This document shows, one piece after another, positions 1 through 8,520 of a stretch of DNA of 64,000 nucleotides. This stretch comes from Shewanella pneumatophori. GTDB lineage: Bacteria > Pseudomonadota > Gammaproteobacteria > Enterobacterales > Shewanellaceae. The stretch is taken from positions 62,001 through 126,000 of the forward strand of contig NZ_JAKILB010000014.1 of the NCBI RefSeq assembly GCF_023283895.1, written 5' to 3'. The notes under the pieces were generated by a model that searched no databases, had not been told where the DNA came from, and worked only from the letters and a program-made list of their open reading frames with translations. The number at the start of each line of letters is the position of its first letter. Within the stretch, counting starts at the first letter, position 1. The position numbers and the translations under genes were made by a program.

Positions 1-148
1 GTTGACTCACGCCGCGCTCAATTGCTTCTTGTTTAAATAGAGCAATATAGTCACTAAAAGAACTTTGACTTGGCTCTTGTGCAGTCACAGCAACTGGCAT
101 AACACTTAAACAACTAACTAATACAAGTGCTGGTTTTCCTGAAAGCAT
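1..148 (-). CDS. Lytic murein transglycosylase, N-terminal fragment (cut by window edge)
   Basis: Only the first 49 codons are present; the gene runs off the left edge. The ATG is preceded by AAGGAT at good spacing. The product opens with a short hydrophobic signal peptide, with a likely cleavage near VTA-QE. Next comes FSDYIALFKQEAIERGVSQ, which resembles the start of the mature domain of MltB-type lytic transglycosylases, enzymes that cleave peptidoglycan glycan strands in the periplasm. The gene lies just downstream of ycgL on the same strand, an arrangement I associate with Shewanella-type genomes. The family call rests on this short stretch and on context, because the catalytic domain is outside the window. 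Confidence 0.6.
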   Translation of the reverse strand, partial: MLSGKPALVLVSCLSVMPVAVTAQEPSQSSFSDYIALFKQEAIERGVSQ

Positions 149-188
149 AAATATCCTTGTAAACACCTTTTACAGCTTTTACCTCGAA

Positions 189-470
189 TTATTCCGGATT
201 AAAGCCGATGTCTTTTTTATGTTGTTCTAATAAATTAACAACAGGAGGCGGTAACTGTAAATAAAATCCTTTTTCTTTCAGTTCAGATCTCACTTTTTTA
301 ATATCGGCAAAACCTAAATGGTCACGCTTTTCTATTGGCAGCATCATCACTAACTGTGGCTCACCAAACATGGCCATTAATGCTTCAGGAACACGTTCAA
401 AATCATTACGTTTTTCAACGAAAAGGTAACTTTCAGCCTTTCTAAGGCTTTTATACACTGCACAGATCAT
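189..470 (-). CDS. ycgL: YcgL family protein
   Basis: A 93-residue cytoplasmic protein of the YcgL (DUF709) family, whose function is not established. Recognisable features are MICAVYKS at the start, YLFVEKRNDFERVP, an MMLP segment and a YLQLPPPVVNLLEQHK block near the C-terminus. The frame stays open to a TTG at 497, but the family normally begins at the MICAVYKS methionine, so the ATG at 470 is preferred; a weak GAG lies upstream of it. The gene is divergent from minC, the usual position for this family in gammaproteobacteria, and sits upstream of the transglycosylase on the minus strand. Confidence 0.9.
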   Translation of the reverse strand: MICAVYKSLRKAESYLFVEKRNDFERVPEALMAMFGEPQLVMMLPIEKRDHLGFADIKKVRSELKEKGFYLQLPPPVVNLLEQHKKDIGFNPE

Positions 471-590
471 ATACGACTCAATTTCCAAACTATTCAACTT
501 GCCAGCTAAGGATGCACACTATACCATGGTCCGTTAGGAATATAATGGATATCGGCGTTGCGCTGAACTTTTCTAGAGAGCAATACAGGA

Positions 591-1256
591 ATGCAAACAC
601 CCAGCCTAGAATTAAAAGGCTCTTCTTTTACTCTTTCTGTACTGCATATCAATAATGATGATATGGCAGTTATAGCAGCTGAGTTAGATGCAAAGCTCGC
701 CATCGCACCTCAATTTTTTATTGGTGCACCTTTAGTGGTAAATCTTAGCGCAATACAAAACGATAATTTTGACATATTAGGTTTAAAAGAGATTTTAACC
801 AGTCGTCAATTAATCGTTGTGGGTATTACTAGTGCATCTGCAGCGCTAACCAAACACGCAAAAGCAATTGGTTTAGCGATTGTAAAATCGGGAAAAGAAG
901 CCGCTTCACAACCTCAATTACCTAAAACCACCAAAATCGTTAAGCAAAATGTCCGTTCCGGGCAGCAGGTTTATGCGCAAAATGCTGACTTGATCATCAT
1001 AGGTGCAGTAGGTAATGGGGCCGAAGTTATCGCCGATGGCAGTATCCATATATACGGAACATTGCGTGGTAAAGCGATGGCTGGCGCCGCTGGCGACAGA
1101 AACGCAGTTATCATGGCACAAAAAATTGAAGCAGAGCTGGTATCGATCGCAGGTCAATATTGGTTAACTGAGAATCTTCAGCAAAACGGAGCCGCTCCAA
1201 GCGGTTGTATTCGCCTAGAAGGCGAATCGCTTACGGTTGAATCATTGCCTCTGTAA
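591..1256 (+). CDS. minC: Septum site-determining protein MinC
   Basis: MinC inhibits FtsZ polymerisation at the cell poles as a MinCD complex on the membrane. At 221 residues it is close to the usual length. The N-terminal domain (about 1-100) holds the beta-alpha FtsZ-inhibiting fold. The C-terminal domain (about 115-215) is the beta-helix that dimerises and binds MinD, seen as VRSGQQVYA, GAEVIADGSIHIYGTLRGKAMAGA and the following QYWLTENL. The ATG has CAGGA upstream. It is the first gene of minCDE, 29 bases before minD. A TATAAT sits at 541-546 with no convincing -35. Confidence 0.97.
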   Translation: MQTPSLELKGSSFTLSVLHINNDDMAVIAAELDAKLAIAPQFFIGAPLVVNLSAIQNDNFDILGLKEILTSRQLIVVGITSASAALTKHAKAIGLAIVKSGKEAASQPQLPKTTKIVKQNVRSGQQVYAQNADLIIIGAVGNGAEVIADGSIHIYGTLRGKAMAGAAGDRNAVIMAQKIEAELVSIAGQYWLTENLQQNGAAPSGCIRLEGESLTVESLPL

Positions 1257-1285
1257 GAGCGCAGATATTGAAAGGATTAGTATAA

Positions 1286-2095
1286 ATGGCGCAAATTATT
1301 GTTGTCACATCGGGTAAAGGCGGCGTGGGTAAAACCACTTCTAGTGCTGCTATTGCCACAGGTCTTGCGATGAAAGGCCATAAAACCGTGGTTATCGACT
1401 TTGATATTGGTCTACGTAACTTAGATTTAATCATGGGCTGTGAGCGCCGAGTGGTGTATGACTTTGTTAACGTAATCAACGAAGAAGCCAATCTTAATCA
1501 GGCACTAATTAAAGACAAACGCACTGCAAACCTTTTCGTATTGCCAGCTTCGCAAACACGCGACAAAGATGCATTAACAAAAGAAGGTGTAGGTAAAGTA
1601 TTAGCAGATCTTGCTAAAGAGTTTGAATACATCATTTGTGACTCTCCTGCTGGTATCGAAACAGGCGCAATGATGGCGCTTTACTTTGCTGACGTAGCAA
1701 TTGTAACCACAAACCCAGAAGTGAGCTCTGTGCGCGATTCAGACCGAATTTTGGGTATGTTACAAAGTAAGTCTAAGCGTGCAGAAGAAGGGGTAGAGCC
1801 AGTAAAAGAGTTTTTACTGCTAACTCGCTACTCTCCTGCTCGTGTAACAACCGGTGAAATGCTAAGTGTGCAAGATGTAGAAGAGATCTTAGCGATTCCA
1901 TTAATCGGCGTGATCCCAGAATCACAAGCCGTATTAAAAGCCTCTAACTCTGGTGTACCTGTGATTATCGACCAAGAAAGCGATGCAGGTATGGCCTACA
2001 GCGATGCTGTAGAAAGGTTATTAGGCCAAGAACTGCCTTTCCGATTTCTTACGGAAGAGAAGAAAGGTTTCTTAAAACGAATTTTTGGTAGCTAA
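1286..2095 (+). CDS. minD: Septum site-determining ATPase MinD
   Basis: A membrane-associated ParA/MinD ATPase that recruits MinC and oscillates between the poles under MinE control. The deviant Walker A motif GKGGVGKT is at residues 10-17. The Walker B-like CDSPAGIE follows near 119-126, and the sequence ends in the amphipathic membrane-targeting helix (KKGFLKRIFGS). Length, 269 residues, is standard. AAAGGA precedes the start. It lies between minC and minE with only two bases to minE, so expression is probably coupled. Confidence 0.98.
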   Translation: MAQIIVVTSGKGGVGKTTSSAAIATGLAMKGHKTVVIDFDIGLRNLDLIMGCERRVVYDFVNVINEEANLNQALIKDKRTANLFVLPASQTRDKDALTKEGVGKVLADLAKEFEYIICDSPAGIETGAMMALYFADVAIVTTNPEVSSVRDSDRILGMLQSKSKRAEEGVEPVKEFLLLTRYSPARVTTGEMLSVQDVEEILAIPLIGVIPESQAVLKASNSGVPVIIDQESDAGMAYSDAVERLLGQELPFRFLTEEKKGFLKRIFGS

Positions 2096-2097
2096 TT

Positions 2098-2358
2098 ATG
2101 TCTTTACTTGATTACTTTAAAACAAATAAAAAGCCCAGCACGGCTGTCACTGCTAAAGAGCGACTGCAAATAATTGTCGCCCACCAGCGTGGAGAACGTG
2201 ACGCGCCGGATTACTTCCCACAAATGAAGCAAGAGATCATTGAAGTGATCCGCAAGTATGTTCAAGTCGGGCCAGATCAAGTCTCTGTCCAGCTTGATCA
2301 AAATGACGAGAACTTGTCTGTACTTGAGTTAAATGTCACGCTTCCTGAGCAAAACTAA
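2098..2358 (+). CDS. minE: Cell division topological specificity factor MinE
   Basis: MinE stimulates the MinD ATPase and confines MinCD inhibition to the poles. The 86-residue length is typical. The N-terminal amphipathic, anti-MinCD segment is MSLLDYFKTNKKPSTAVTAK followed by ERLQIIVAHQR. The C-terminal topological-specificity domain follows, with YFPQMKQEIIEVIRKYVQV. It is the last gene of minCDE and is followed by a strong bidirectional terminator shared with rnd. Confidence 0.97.
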   Translation: MSLLDYFKTNKKPSTAVTAKERLQIIVAHQRGERDAPDYFPQMKQEIIEVIRKYVQVGPDQVSVQLDQNDENLSVLELNVTLPEQN

Positions 2359-2392
2359 AAACCTGTTTAAACTAACGCTCGTTTAAGCAAAT

Positions 2393-2418
2393 AAAAAGCC
2401 CGCTATCGCGGGCTTTTT
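2393..2418. terminator. Bidirectional terminator between minE and rnd
   Basis: A 7-bp GC-rich stem AGCCCGC/GCGGGCT with a 4-base loop is flanked by five A on the left and five T on the right. It therefore works as an intrinsic terminator for both converging genes. Confidence 0.9.
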
Positions 2419-2426
2419 AATATTTA

Positions 2427-3536
2427 TTATAGCTTTAACTTACTCAGTGCATTAGCAACAATGGCTTCACGCCACCCAGTTAAAATTAGTGGCTTATCGC
2501 CTTGTTTACTGGCCCAGATCCACTCTAAATATTCGTGGATAAACTTCTTCGAACCTAGTAACTCAATTGGAATATTGTTAGCTTCTGCTTGCTCTGTAAT
2601 ACAGTTTTTAATGCTCTTAAACGCAATTTTATAGCCGGTTTTAAGGGCTATCACATCTAGCGGCTTAGGTGGATTATCAAAACTCACATTGGCAATAATC
2701 CGGCAAATTTCTTTGCCATGAATACGCTTTTCTTGCTCTGTAAGTTCGGTCAGCTTATAGAGATCATTACTATTTTTAGGCTGCTTTTTAGCAAGACCAA
2801 TTAGCGCATGATCTTTAACAACAAAGCCCAACGCTAAATCTTTTTGTAGTGCGCGCTTTAAACGCCAGCTTGCAAGATCGCGTAATACAGCCAGTTGATT
2901 ACTGGTTAACTGAAAGGCATTTTTAACTTTTAGGTAAGCAGTCTCTGGATCTGGTTGCTCAAGACGGCCTTGCGTCATACGCACGCCCTCTTCATAAATC
3001 CAATCCAGTCTGCCCTGCTCTTCTAGTTTCTGCACGAGTTGCGGATATAGCTTATAAAGATAATAAACGTCATTGGCTGCATAGTTTAACTGAGCCTCAG
3101 TTAATGGGCGCTTGATCCAATCTGTACGCGATTCACCTTTATCAAGGCTGACTTCTAATGTTTGCTCAACAAGTTTGGCATAACCTAAGCCGTGGCCCAT
3201 ACCTGCAAGGCTTGCAGCTATTTGGCTATCAAAGAGGTTTGTTGGCTGGCACTGACCATAGTGTGCAAACACTTCTAAGTCTTCACTGCATGAATGCAGA
3301 AGTTTGACGCTGCTTTCTTTTTTAAGCAGTTGCCAAAATAGATCAAGATTACTCACAGCCAATGGATCGATTAACGCCAGGGTTTTACCGTCATAAGCTT
3401 GAATAAGACCTAATCTTGCATAGTAGGTGCGAGTACGAACAAATTCTGTGTCTAGCACCAATAAATCAGCTTCTTGGTATTGCTCTACAAGGGCCGCTAA
3501 ACTGGCATCATCTTCAATATATTGAAACGCTAACAA
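2427..3536 (-). CDS. rnd: Ribonuclease D
   Basis: A DEDD-family 3'-5' exoribonuclease acting in tRNA 3'-end maturation. Exonuclease motif I is LDTEF (D29, E31), motif II is in LLHSCSEDLEVF, and motif III is NYAANDVYYL. An HRDC domain follows (about 210-290, with LKRALQKDLALGFVVKD). At 369 residues it matches the family. The start is TTG, supported by GGAG about 10 bases upstream and by the family-typical N-terminus. It converges on minE and lies downstream of fadD on the same strand, separated by a hairpin, which matches the common gammaproteobacterial fadD-rnd order. Confidence 0.96.
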   Translation of the reverse strand: MLAFQYIEDDASLAALVEQYQEADLLVLDTEFVRTRTYYARLGLIQAYDGKTLALIDPLAVSNLDLFWQLLKKESSVKLLHSCSEDLEVFAHYGQCQPTNLFDSQIAASLAGMGHGLGYAKLVEQTLEVSLDKGESRTDWIKRPLTEAQLNYAANDVYYLYKLYPQLVQKLEEQGRLDWIYEEGVRMTQGRLEQPDPETAYLKVKNAFQLTSNQLAVLRDLASWRLKRALQKDLALGFVVKDHALIGLAKKQPKNSNDLYKLTELTEQEKRIHGKEICRIIANVSFDNPPKPLDVIALKTGYKIAFKSIKNCITEQAEANNIPIELLGSKKFIHEYLEWIWASKQGDKPLILTGWREAIVANALSKLKL

Positions 3537-3560
3537 AGTTGTCTACTCCATAAATATGCA

Positions 3561-3582
3561 AAAGCCGGCTGTCGCCGGCTTT
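3561..3582 (-). terminator. Terminator between fadD and rnd
   Basis: The perfect 9-bp stem AAAGCCGGC/GCCGGCTTT with loop TGTC is followed on the minus strand by CTTTTGCAT. It is placed to end fadD transcription 44 bases after the fadD stop. The T-run is short, so read-through into rnd is possible. Confidence 0.75.
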
Positions 3583-3625
3583 AGTCTAATCAAAAGTGGC
3601 ATTCACCACATTATGATTCATGAGG

Positions 3626-5299
3626 TTAATCTTGCTTAGCCTCATCTCTCAATTCCCGACGTAAGATCTTACCTACGTTGGTTTTAGGCAGTTCATCTCT
3701 AAATTCTACCAGCTTAGGAATTTTATAGCCCGTCAAATGCACGCGACAATGCTTAATTACGTCCTCTTTGGTTAAAGATTTGTCGTTTGCAACCACAAAT
3801 ACCTTAACTAGCTCGCCAGAAACCTCATGCGGTACGCCAACAGCGGCCACTTCGATAACTTTAGGATGCAGAGCTACTACTTCTTCCACTTCATTCGGGA
3901 ACACGTTAAAGCCAGAAACAAGGATCATGTCTTTTTTACGGTCAACAATAAAGAAGTAACCTTGCTCGTCCATGTAGCCGATATCACCTGTAGCCAAATA
4001 GCCATCTTTATCAATTACATTGCTTGTTTCTTCTGGACGCTGCCAATAACCCACCATAACCTGAGGACCTTTAGCAAACAGTTCACCTGTTTCGCCTTGT
4101 GCTAGCACATTACCTTCATCGTCACGCACTTGAATATCAGTATTAGCCACAGGGAAACCAATTGAGCCATTGTAGCCATCAAGGTTATAAGGGCAACATG
4201 TCACCAAAGGTGACGCTTCTGTTAGGCCATAGCCTTCAAGTAACCGCGTCTTGGTTAAGCCCTGCCATTTGTCAGCAACCGCGCGCTGCACAGCCATGCC
4301 GCCGCCAATCGATAACTTAAGCTCACTAAAGTTAAGTTTAGCGAAATCTTCGTTATTCACTAACGCGTTAAATAAGGTATTAACGCCAGTCAACACAGTA
4401 AATGGATGTTTTTCTAATTCACTAATAAATGCTGGTAGATCCCTTGGATTAGTGATCAGCAAGTTATTAGCACCTTTATGGATAAACAGTAAGCAGTTCA
4501 CCGTCAATGCAAAGATGTGATAAAGCGGCAAAGCCGTTACTACAAACTCTTTGCCTTGCTCTAGCATTGGGCCGTATGCTGCATCAGCTTGAAGTAAGTT
4601 ACTCACTACGTTGCTATGACTAAGCATTGCGCCTTTTGATACACCAGTTGTACCACCAGTGTATTGCAAAAAGGCTAAATCATCTTTCTTAACCGTTGGT
4701 TTAACGTACTGCATGCGTCGGCCTTTAGATAAAGCCTTACGCATTGAGATAGCTTGTGGCAAATGGTACTTAGGCACCATTTTCTTAATATATTTAACAA
4801 CAAAGTTAACCACGGTGCGCTTAGGCGCGCTTAGTAAGTCACCTAAACCTGTCAAAATAACGCTTTCAACCGGAGTGTCTGCCACAACTTTTTCGAGTGT
4901 ATGGGCAAAGTTAGACACCACAACAATGGCTTTGGCGCCTGAATCGTTAAGCTGATGTTTGAGTTCACGTGGCGTATACAGCGGGTTTACGTTAACGACC
5001 ACCATACCTGCGCGCAAAATACCAAACAATGCGATAGGATATTGTAAAAGGTTCGGCATCATAATTGCGACGCGGTCGCCTTTATTTAGCTTTAACTCAT
5101 TTTGGAGGTATGCCGCAAAGGCTCTACTGCGCTCTTCTAGCTTGCGGTAGGTCAAAACTGCGCCCATATTCACAAAGGCTGGTTGATCCGCGTTTTTAGC
5201 GACTGAGGTTTCGAACAAATCAACTAGTGATGCATATTGTTCGATATCAATCTCAGAAGGCACGTCATCTGGTAGATTATTAATCCAAAGTTGGTCCAC
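3626..5299 (-). CDS. fadD: Long-chain acyl-CoA synthetase (FadD)
   Basis: An AMP-forming ligase that activates exogenous long-chain fatty acids with ATP and CoA for beta-oxidation, acting at the inner membrane. The AMP-binding signature YTGGTTGVSKG is at 213-223. GYGLTEASP marks the adenylation core, TGDIGYMDEQGYFFIVDRKKDMI the hinge, and the C-terminal lysine region ends KTNVGKILRREL. Length, 557 residues, is typical. The start is GTG with GGAG upstream (TTAGGAGATTTTT). The gene is followed by rnd. A half-site resembling a FadR operator (TGGTC) lies upstream but does not form a full palindrome. Confidence 0.96.
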   Translation of the reverse strand: MDQLWINNLPDDVPSEIDIEQYASLVDLFETSVAKNADQPAFVNMGAVLTYRKLEERSRAFAAYLQNELKLNKGDRVAIMMPNLLQYPIALFGILRAGMVVVNVNPLYTPRELKHQLNDSGAKAIVVVSNFAHTLEKVVADTPVESVILTGLGDLLSAPKRTVVNFVVKYIKKMVPKYHLPQAISMRKALSKGRRMQYVKPTVKKDDLAFLQYTGGTTGVSKGAMLSHSNVVSNLLQADAAYGPMLEQGKEFVVTALPLYHIFALTVNCLLFIHKGANNLLITNPRDLPAFISELEKHPFTVLTGVNTLFNALVNNEDFAKLNFSELKLSIGGGMAVQRAVADKWQGLTKTRLLEGYGLTEASPLVTCCPYNLDGYNGSIGFPVANTDIQVRDDEGNVLAQGETGELFAKGPQVMVGYWQRPEETSNVIDKDGYLATGDIGYMDEQGYFFIVDRKKDMILVSGFNVFPNEVEEVVALHPKVIEVAAVGVPHEVSGELVKVFVVANDKSLTKEDVIKHCRVHLTGYKIPKLVEFRDELPKTNVGKILRRELRDEAKQD

Positions 5300-5482
5300 A
5301 AAAATCTCCTAATCTCTCCACCTGCGGTAAAACACCCGCAAAGCTTGTTAGCAGCTTGCCAAGTAAGCAAGCTAAAACACTGTCTGGTCTTTATATTTTT
5401 TAGTCAACGCCAATAAATCATACAAGCGTTTAAATTTTGATTATCATCACATAAATGACACAAAAAACCTAGCCTCTTTTTT

Positions 5483-6364
5483 CTAGGCCGTTAAGAAGTC
5501 TCTGATCGCCTCAGAAACTTGTGCCGCATTCCCCATATGCAGATGATGATCGCCATCAATCTCTACAGTTTGTAACCGGCTAAACCAGCGATGTGCCATC
5601 GGGATCGCCTCTTGCAACTGAGGAAAACCTCCGCTACCAGAAATTAATAGAGTATTGACTGTATGGGCTTGCATTAAGGCATCGACTTGAGAAAAAGTCA
5701 GTCTTAAAGGGGAATCTAATTTTAAGCGAGGATCACTGCGCCAGCATACCCCAGAATCAAGGTTTTGCATATTGCGCTGAGTCAATAATTCGCACCATTG
5801 CAGGTCTAGTGCGGTTAATTTATGCCGTGCATTGGCTGCAATGGCAATATCACGGTAAATACTGGCAGGTTTTGTTTGTGTCGCTAAAAACCGTCTATGT
5901 CCAGCAAAGCTATTTTGCAGGCGAGTTTTAGATTTAGACTCGCTCTCATAAAGAGGAGAAAGTGCTTCAATAAGCACCAATTTGTCAACTTTTTCGGCAA
6001 ACGCTGCTGCATAAGCCGAAGCAATAATACCGCCTAATGAGTGACCGACAAGAGCGAATGGTTTGCGCTTAACAACATGAGTTAACACTTCAATAAGCGC
6101 ATCTAAATCGTAAAGGTAGTCTACCCAATGTAATGGGTAACTACCTGGTCGATGCTGCGAGCCGCCGTGGCCTGGCCAATCTATGGCCAAAATTTGATAG
6201 TCAGTTAGATACTTGCTGAGTGGTAAAAAGCTATCAGCGTTATCTAACCAACCATGCAATGCCAAAATCAGCGGTTTATCTGGCGCCCCCCATAATCGCC
6301 CCGCTAAGGTGATGTGGGGTAACTCTAGGGTTATTTCATTATCGGGTTCGCAGACTAAGTGCAT
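5483..6364 (-). CDS. Alpha/beta hydrolase
   Basis: A 293-residue alpha/beta-hydrolase-fold enzyme, probably cytoplasmic because no signal peptide is seen. The oxyanion-hole motif LHGWLDNADSF is at 36-46, the nucleophile elbow GHSLGG places the catalytic serine at S109, and the C-terminal DGDHHLHMGN contains the likely catalytic histidine. The substrate cannot be read from sequence; esterase or epoxide-hydrolase-like activities are possible. It starts eight bases after the exported methyltransferase-like gene and has only a weak ribosome-binding site, suggesting translational coupling. It lies upstream of fadD with about 180 bases between. Confidence 0.85.
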   Translation of the reverse strand: MHLVCEPDNEITLELPHITLAGRLWGAPDKPLILALHGWLDNADSFLPLSKYLTDYQILAIDWPGHGGSQHRPGSYPLHWVDYLYDLDALIEVLTHVVKRKPFALVGHSLGGIIASAYAAAFAEKVDKLVLIEALSPLYESESKSKTRLQNSFAGHRRFLATQTKPASIYRDIAIAANARHKLTALDLQWCELLTQRNMQNLDSGVCWRSDPRLKLDSPLRLTFSQVDALMQAHTVNTLLISGSGGFPQLQEAIPMAHRWFSRLQTVEIDGDHHLHMGNAAQVSEAIRDFLTA

Positions 6365-6372
6365 CTATACAA

Positions 6373-7215
6373 TTACTTTTTGATAAATTTAAGCGTCATT
6401 CTATCGCTTTCACCAATATCGAGATACTTTTGTTTATCTTGATCATCTAACGCCAGTCTTGGCGGTAGCGTCCACACACCTTTAGGGTAATCTTTGGTGT
6501 CTTTTGCATTGGCATTCACTTCTGAGCTAGCAACAAAAGTAAAGCCGGCTTTTTCAGCAAGCTTAATGACTTCAGCCTGTTCCATATAACCGGTTTTAGC
6601 GTCCATTCCAGGATTGGCTCTGTGTTCAACAATACCAAAGGTACCGCCTGACTTTAGCACTTTGTAGGCAGAATCAAACACAGGCTCTAGATAACCTTTC
6701 ATCGCCCAGTTATGCAGGTTTCTAAAGGTAAGCACAGCATCGACGCTATTGTCTTTACCCATAGCGTAATAAGTTGGAGGATCGAATGTGACTGTGCTCG
6801 CAGCGCCAAGCTTAGCTTGATTATCAGTGAGCCAAGCTTCAAACTTTTTACCCGATTTAGCGCGATAGCCATTTTTTAGCTTTTCATCACTTGGATTGGT
6901 GTCGAAATTACCGGCAACATAATGGCCTTTTTCAGCTAAATACGGCGCTAAGATCTCAGCGTACCAACCGCCTCCCGGCCACAACTCAATGACGGTATCG
7001 GTAGGTTTAATGTCAAAAAAGCTTAATGTTTGCTGGGGGTGACGATATTCATCTCGGGCGCTATTTTTAGCTTGTCTAAAATCGCTGTCCACTGCGGTTT
7101 GTAATGCTGAATTGCTATGTGCTTCATGGCCATGAGCGCTAACAGTGGCGCTAAAAAGCGATAAACTACAAGTGCTAGCAAGCGCAAGACTTGCTGCAAT
7201 AAATGTCTTTTTCAT
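6373..7215 (-). CDS. Exported class I SAM-methyltransferase-fold protein
   Basis: A 280-residue protein with a clear Sec signal peptide (MKKTFIAASLALAS..., cleavage near VSA-HG) followed by a class I SAM-dependent methyltransferase fold. Motif I appears as VIELWPGGGWYAEIL, an acidic loop follows in GNFDTNPSD, and AVLTFRNLHNWAM occupies the motif IV area. The family is one I know as predicted exported methyltransferases (COG4798-like). A periplasmic location is odd, since SAM is made in the cytoplasm, so the protein may bind another ligand or use imported SAM. It is the first gene of a two-gene unit with the downstream hydrolase. Confidence 0.75.
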   Translation of the reverse strand: MKKTFIAASLALASTCSLSLFSATVSAHGHEAHSNSALQTAVDSDFRQAKNSARDEYRHPQQTLSFFDIKPTDTVIELWPGGGWYAEILAPYLAEKGHYVAGNFDTNPSDEKLKNGYRAKSGKKFEAWLTDNQAKLGAASTVTFDPPTYYAMGKDNSVDAVLTFRNLHNWAMKGYLEPVFDSAYKVLKSGGTFGIVEHRANPGMDAKTGYMEQAEVIKLAEKAGFTFVASSEVNANAKDTKDYPKGVWTLPPRLALDDQDKQKYLDIGESDRMTLKFIKK

Positions 7216-7345
7216 TGTCTTTCTCCCTTATATAACAGGCATCAACCTAGCAGTCGATTAGCAAAAAACCAACCCATATAAACAGAGATTTACATTTTTA
7301 TATAATATTGCAGCTCGTTAAATTGCATTAAAAATAAGCCGATAT

Positions 7346-8044
7346 TTATTTTTGCTTTAATGCGGCGCTATCTACCCTACGCCAACATAAAAACAGCATT
7401 GCAGCACTGGTTGCTAACCACACAAACACCCAGAACCATGCTGGTAGCCAGCTTTCCCCTGCCAGCATATTGGCATCACCTTGCCCTTCTAGGCCTAGTA
7501 ACACCATGGGACTGGCTAACGCGTTGAGTATTATCATCAGTGCTATAACTCTTAACCCACTGGCTAAAAAGCGGTTTTGCTTAAGTTTTAGTGGCAGTAA
7601 AAATAATATTGCTAAACAAGCTAAAATTACGACTGTTAAAAAGTCTCGCGCCCAAAGTAATATCGTTAAGACAACTGCACTGCCGAGCAAGGCAAAACTT
7701 AGGCGAATGCCTTTAGGCCAAGTGGCAAACATAAAAATTAAATAACCCCAAAGCGCTGCGCCAAAGTATCCGGCAAAGCCAATAAGCATTGGCCAACCAC
7801 CCTGACTAAAGCATAATCCTGCACCGTTTGGAAATAGCTGAATATGGCTAACTACACCGCCTGAAAACACCGTAGCTAAAGCATGTGAAAGCTCGTGAAA
7901 ATAACTCTCTAACCATTTAAATGGCACACTGACAAAAGGAATTCTTGTAACGATAAAAGCGAGGAAAAGTTCAATAAGAAAGCGAGTACGGCTGGGAGCG
8001 CCTGAAGTGGATTGTGGCTGAATAGTGCTGTCAGAGCTAAGCAT
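7346..8044 (-). CDS. M50-type (M50B-like) membrane metallopeptidase
   Basis: A 232-residue polytopic membrane protein. The zinc-binding HELSH motif is at residues 50-54, followed by ALATVFSGGVVSHIQLF, as in site-2-protease-like M50 peptidases. Several hydrophobic segments follow (about 80-105, 112-150, 160-182, 200-225). A second zinc ligand of the NPDG type is not obvious, so activity is uncertain. Its start overlaps the end of the upstream 103-residue gene by eight bases, so the two are probably translated together. No substrate can be named. Confidence 0.7.
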   Translation of the reverse strand: MLSSDSTIQPQSTSGAPSRTRFLIELFLAFIVTRIPFVSVPFKWLESYFHELSHALATVFSGGVVSHIQLFPNGAGLCFSQGGWPMLIGFAGYFGAALWGYLIFMFATWPKGIRLSFALLGSAVVLTILLWARDFLTVVILACLAILFLLPLKLKQNRFLASGLRVIALMIILNALASPMVLLGLEGQGDANMLAGESWLPAWFWVFVWLATSAAMLFLCWRRVDSAALKQK

Positions 8045-8348
8045 AGGTATCTATGCCTACCATTTGCTGGATCTCCTCGCGCTTGGCAGCATGCTGATGA
8101 ATGAGATACTCGGCAACAGCGCCTCTTTGCCCCGCGGTTTGATTTTCATATTCCACATGGGCGCCAAGTCTAGATTGCAAGGCTGCTGCATCTTCTTGAT
8201 ATGCATTAATGGTTAACGACTGAGCAGCGACTGGCAACGACGCTTCAACGCTATGGGCTGCGTTAGCACCAACATGGCTGACAGAGTTATTAACGTCTAT
8301 TTTAGTCGTGGAGTGAGCCGCTGTTAAATGACTCGAATTAACCTGCAT
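8037..8348 (-). CDS. Conserved-looking hypothetical protein overlapping the M50-like gene
   Basis: A 103-residue soluble protein that I do not recognise. The N-terminal half is rich in Ala, Ser, His and Asn and looks disordered. The C-terminal half (about 50-103) is charged and predicted helical, ending KREEIQQMVGIDTYA. There is no signal peptide or membrane segment. A GGA-containing site precedes the ATG, and the 3' end overlaps the start of the membrane peptidase gene by eight bases, so the two form one transcription unit. Confidence 0.6.
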   Translation of the reverse strand: MQVNSSHLTAAHSTTKIDVNNSVSHVGANAAHSVEASLPVAAQSLTINAYQEDAAALQSRLGAHVEYENQTAGQRGAVAEYLIHQHAAKREEIQQMVGIDTYA

Positions 8349-8399
8349 TCAATCGTCCTTTATGTCGCTAAACATAGCTTAGGCTATTCTTTACCAGCA

Positions 8400-8440
8400 G
8401 ATGACTTAACGCTGTATATGACTATAAGCTTTAAGTCATC
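8400..8440. repeat. Inverted repeat upstream of the 103-residue gene
   Basis: GATGACTTAA and TTAAGTCATC form a perfect 10-bp inverted repeat around a 21-base spacer. No T-run follows on either strand, so it is not a clear terminator. It lies between tsaB and the small gene and could be an operator or an RNA hairpin. Confidence 0.5.
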
Positions 8441-8467
8441 ATTCATTACTGATTTTTTAACTACTGG

Positions 8468-8499
8468 GCTTTTTTACCACTGAGCTTTTTTACCACTGA
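8468..8499. repeat. Tandem 16-bp direct repeat
   Basis: Two perfect head-to-tail copies of GCTTTTTTACCACTGA lie just downstream of the tsaB stop codon. No function is apparent; it is probably a small slippage duplication. Confidence 0.8.
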
Positions 8500-8520
8500 G
8501 TTGTGACTTCTAGTAGTGAT

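Noticed and set aside
506..703. A minus-strand frame overlapping the minC start
   Set aside because: It is antisense to minC and its promoter region, with no family resemblance.
5341..5400. Possible FadR operator and the AGCTTGC/GCAAGCT hairpin upstream of fadD
   Set aside because: Only a TGGTC half-site is visible and the hairpin has no T-run, so neither can be supported as a functional element.
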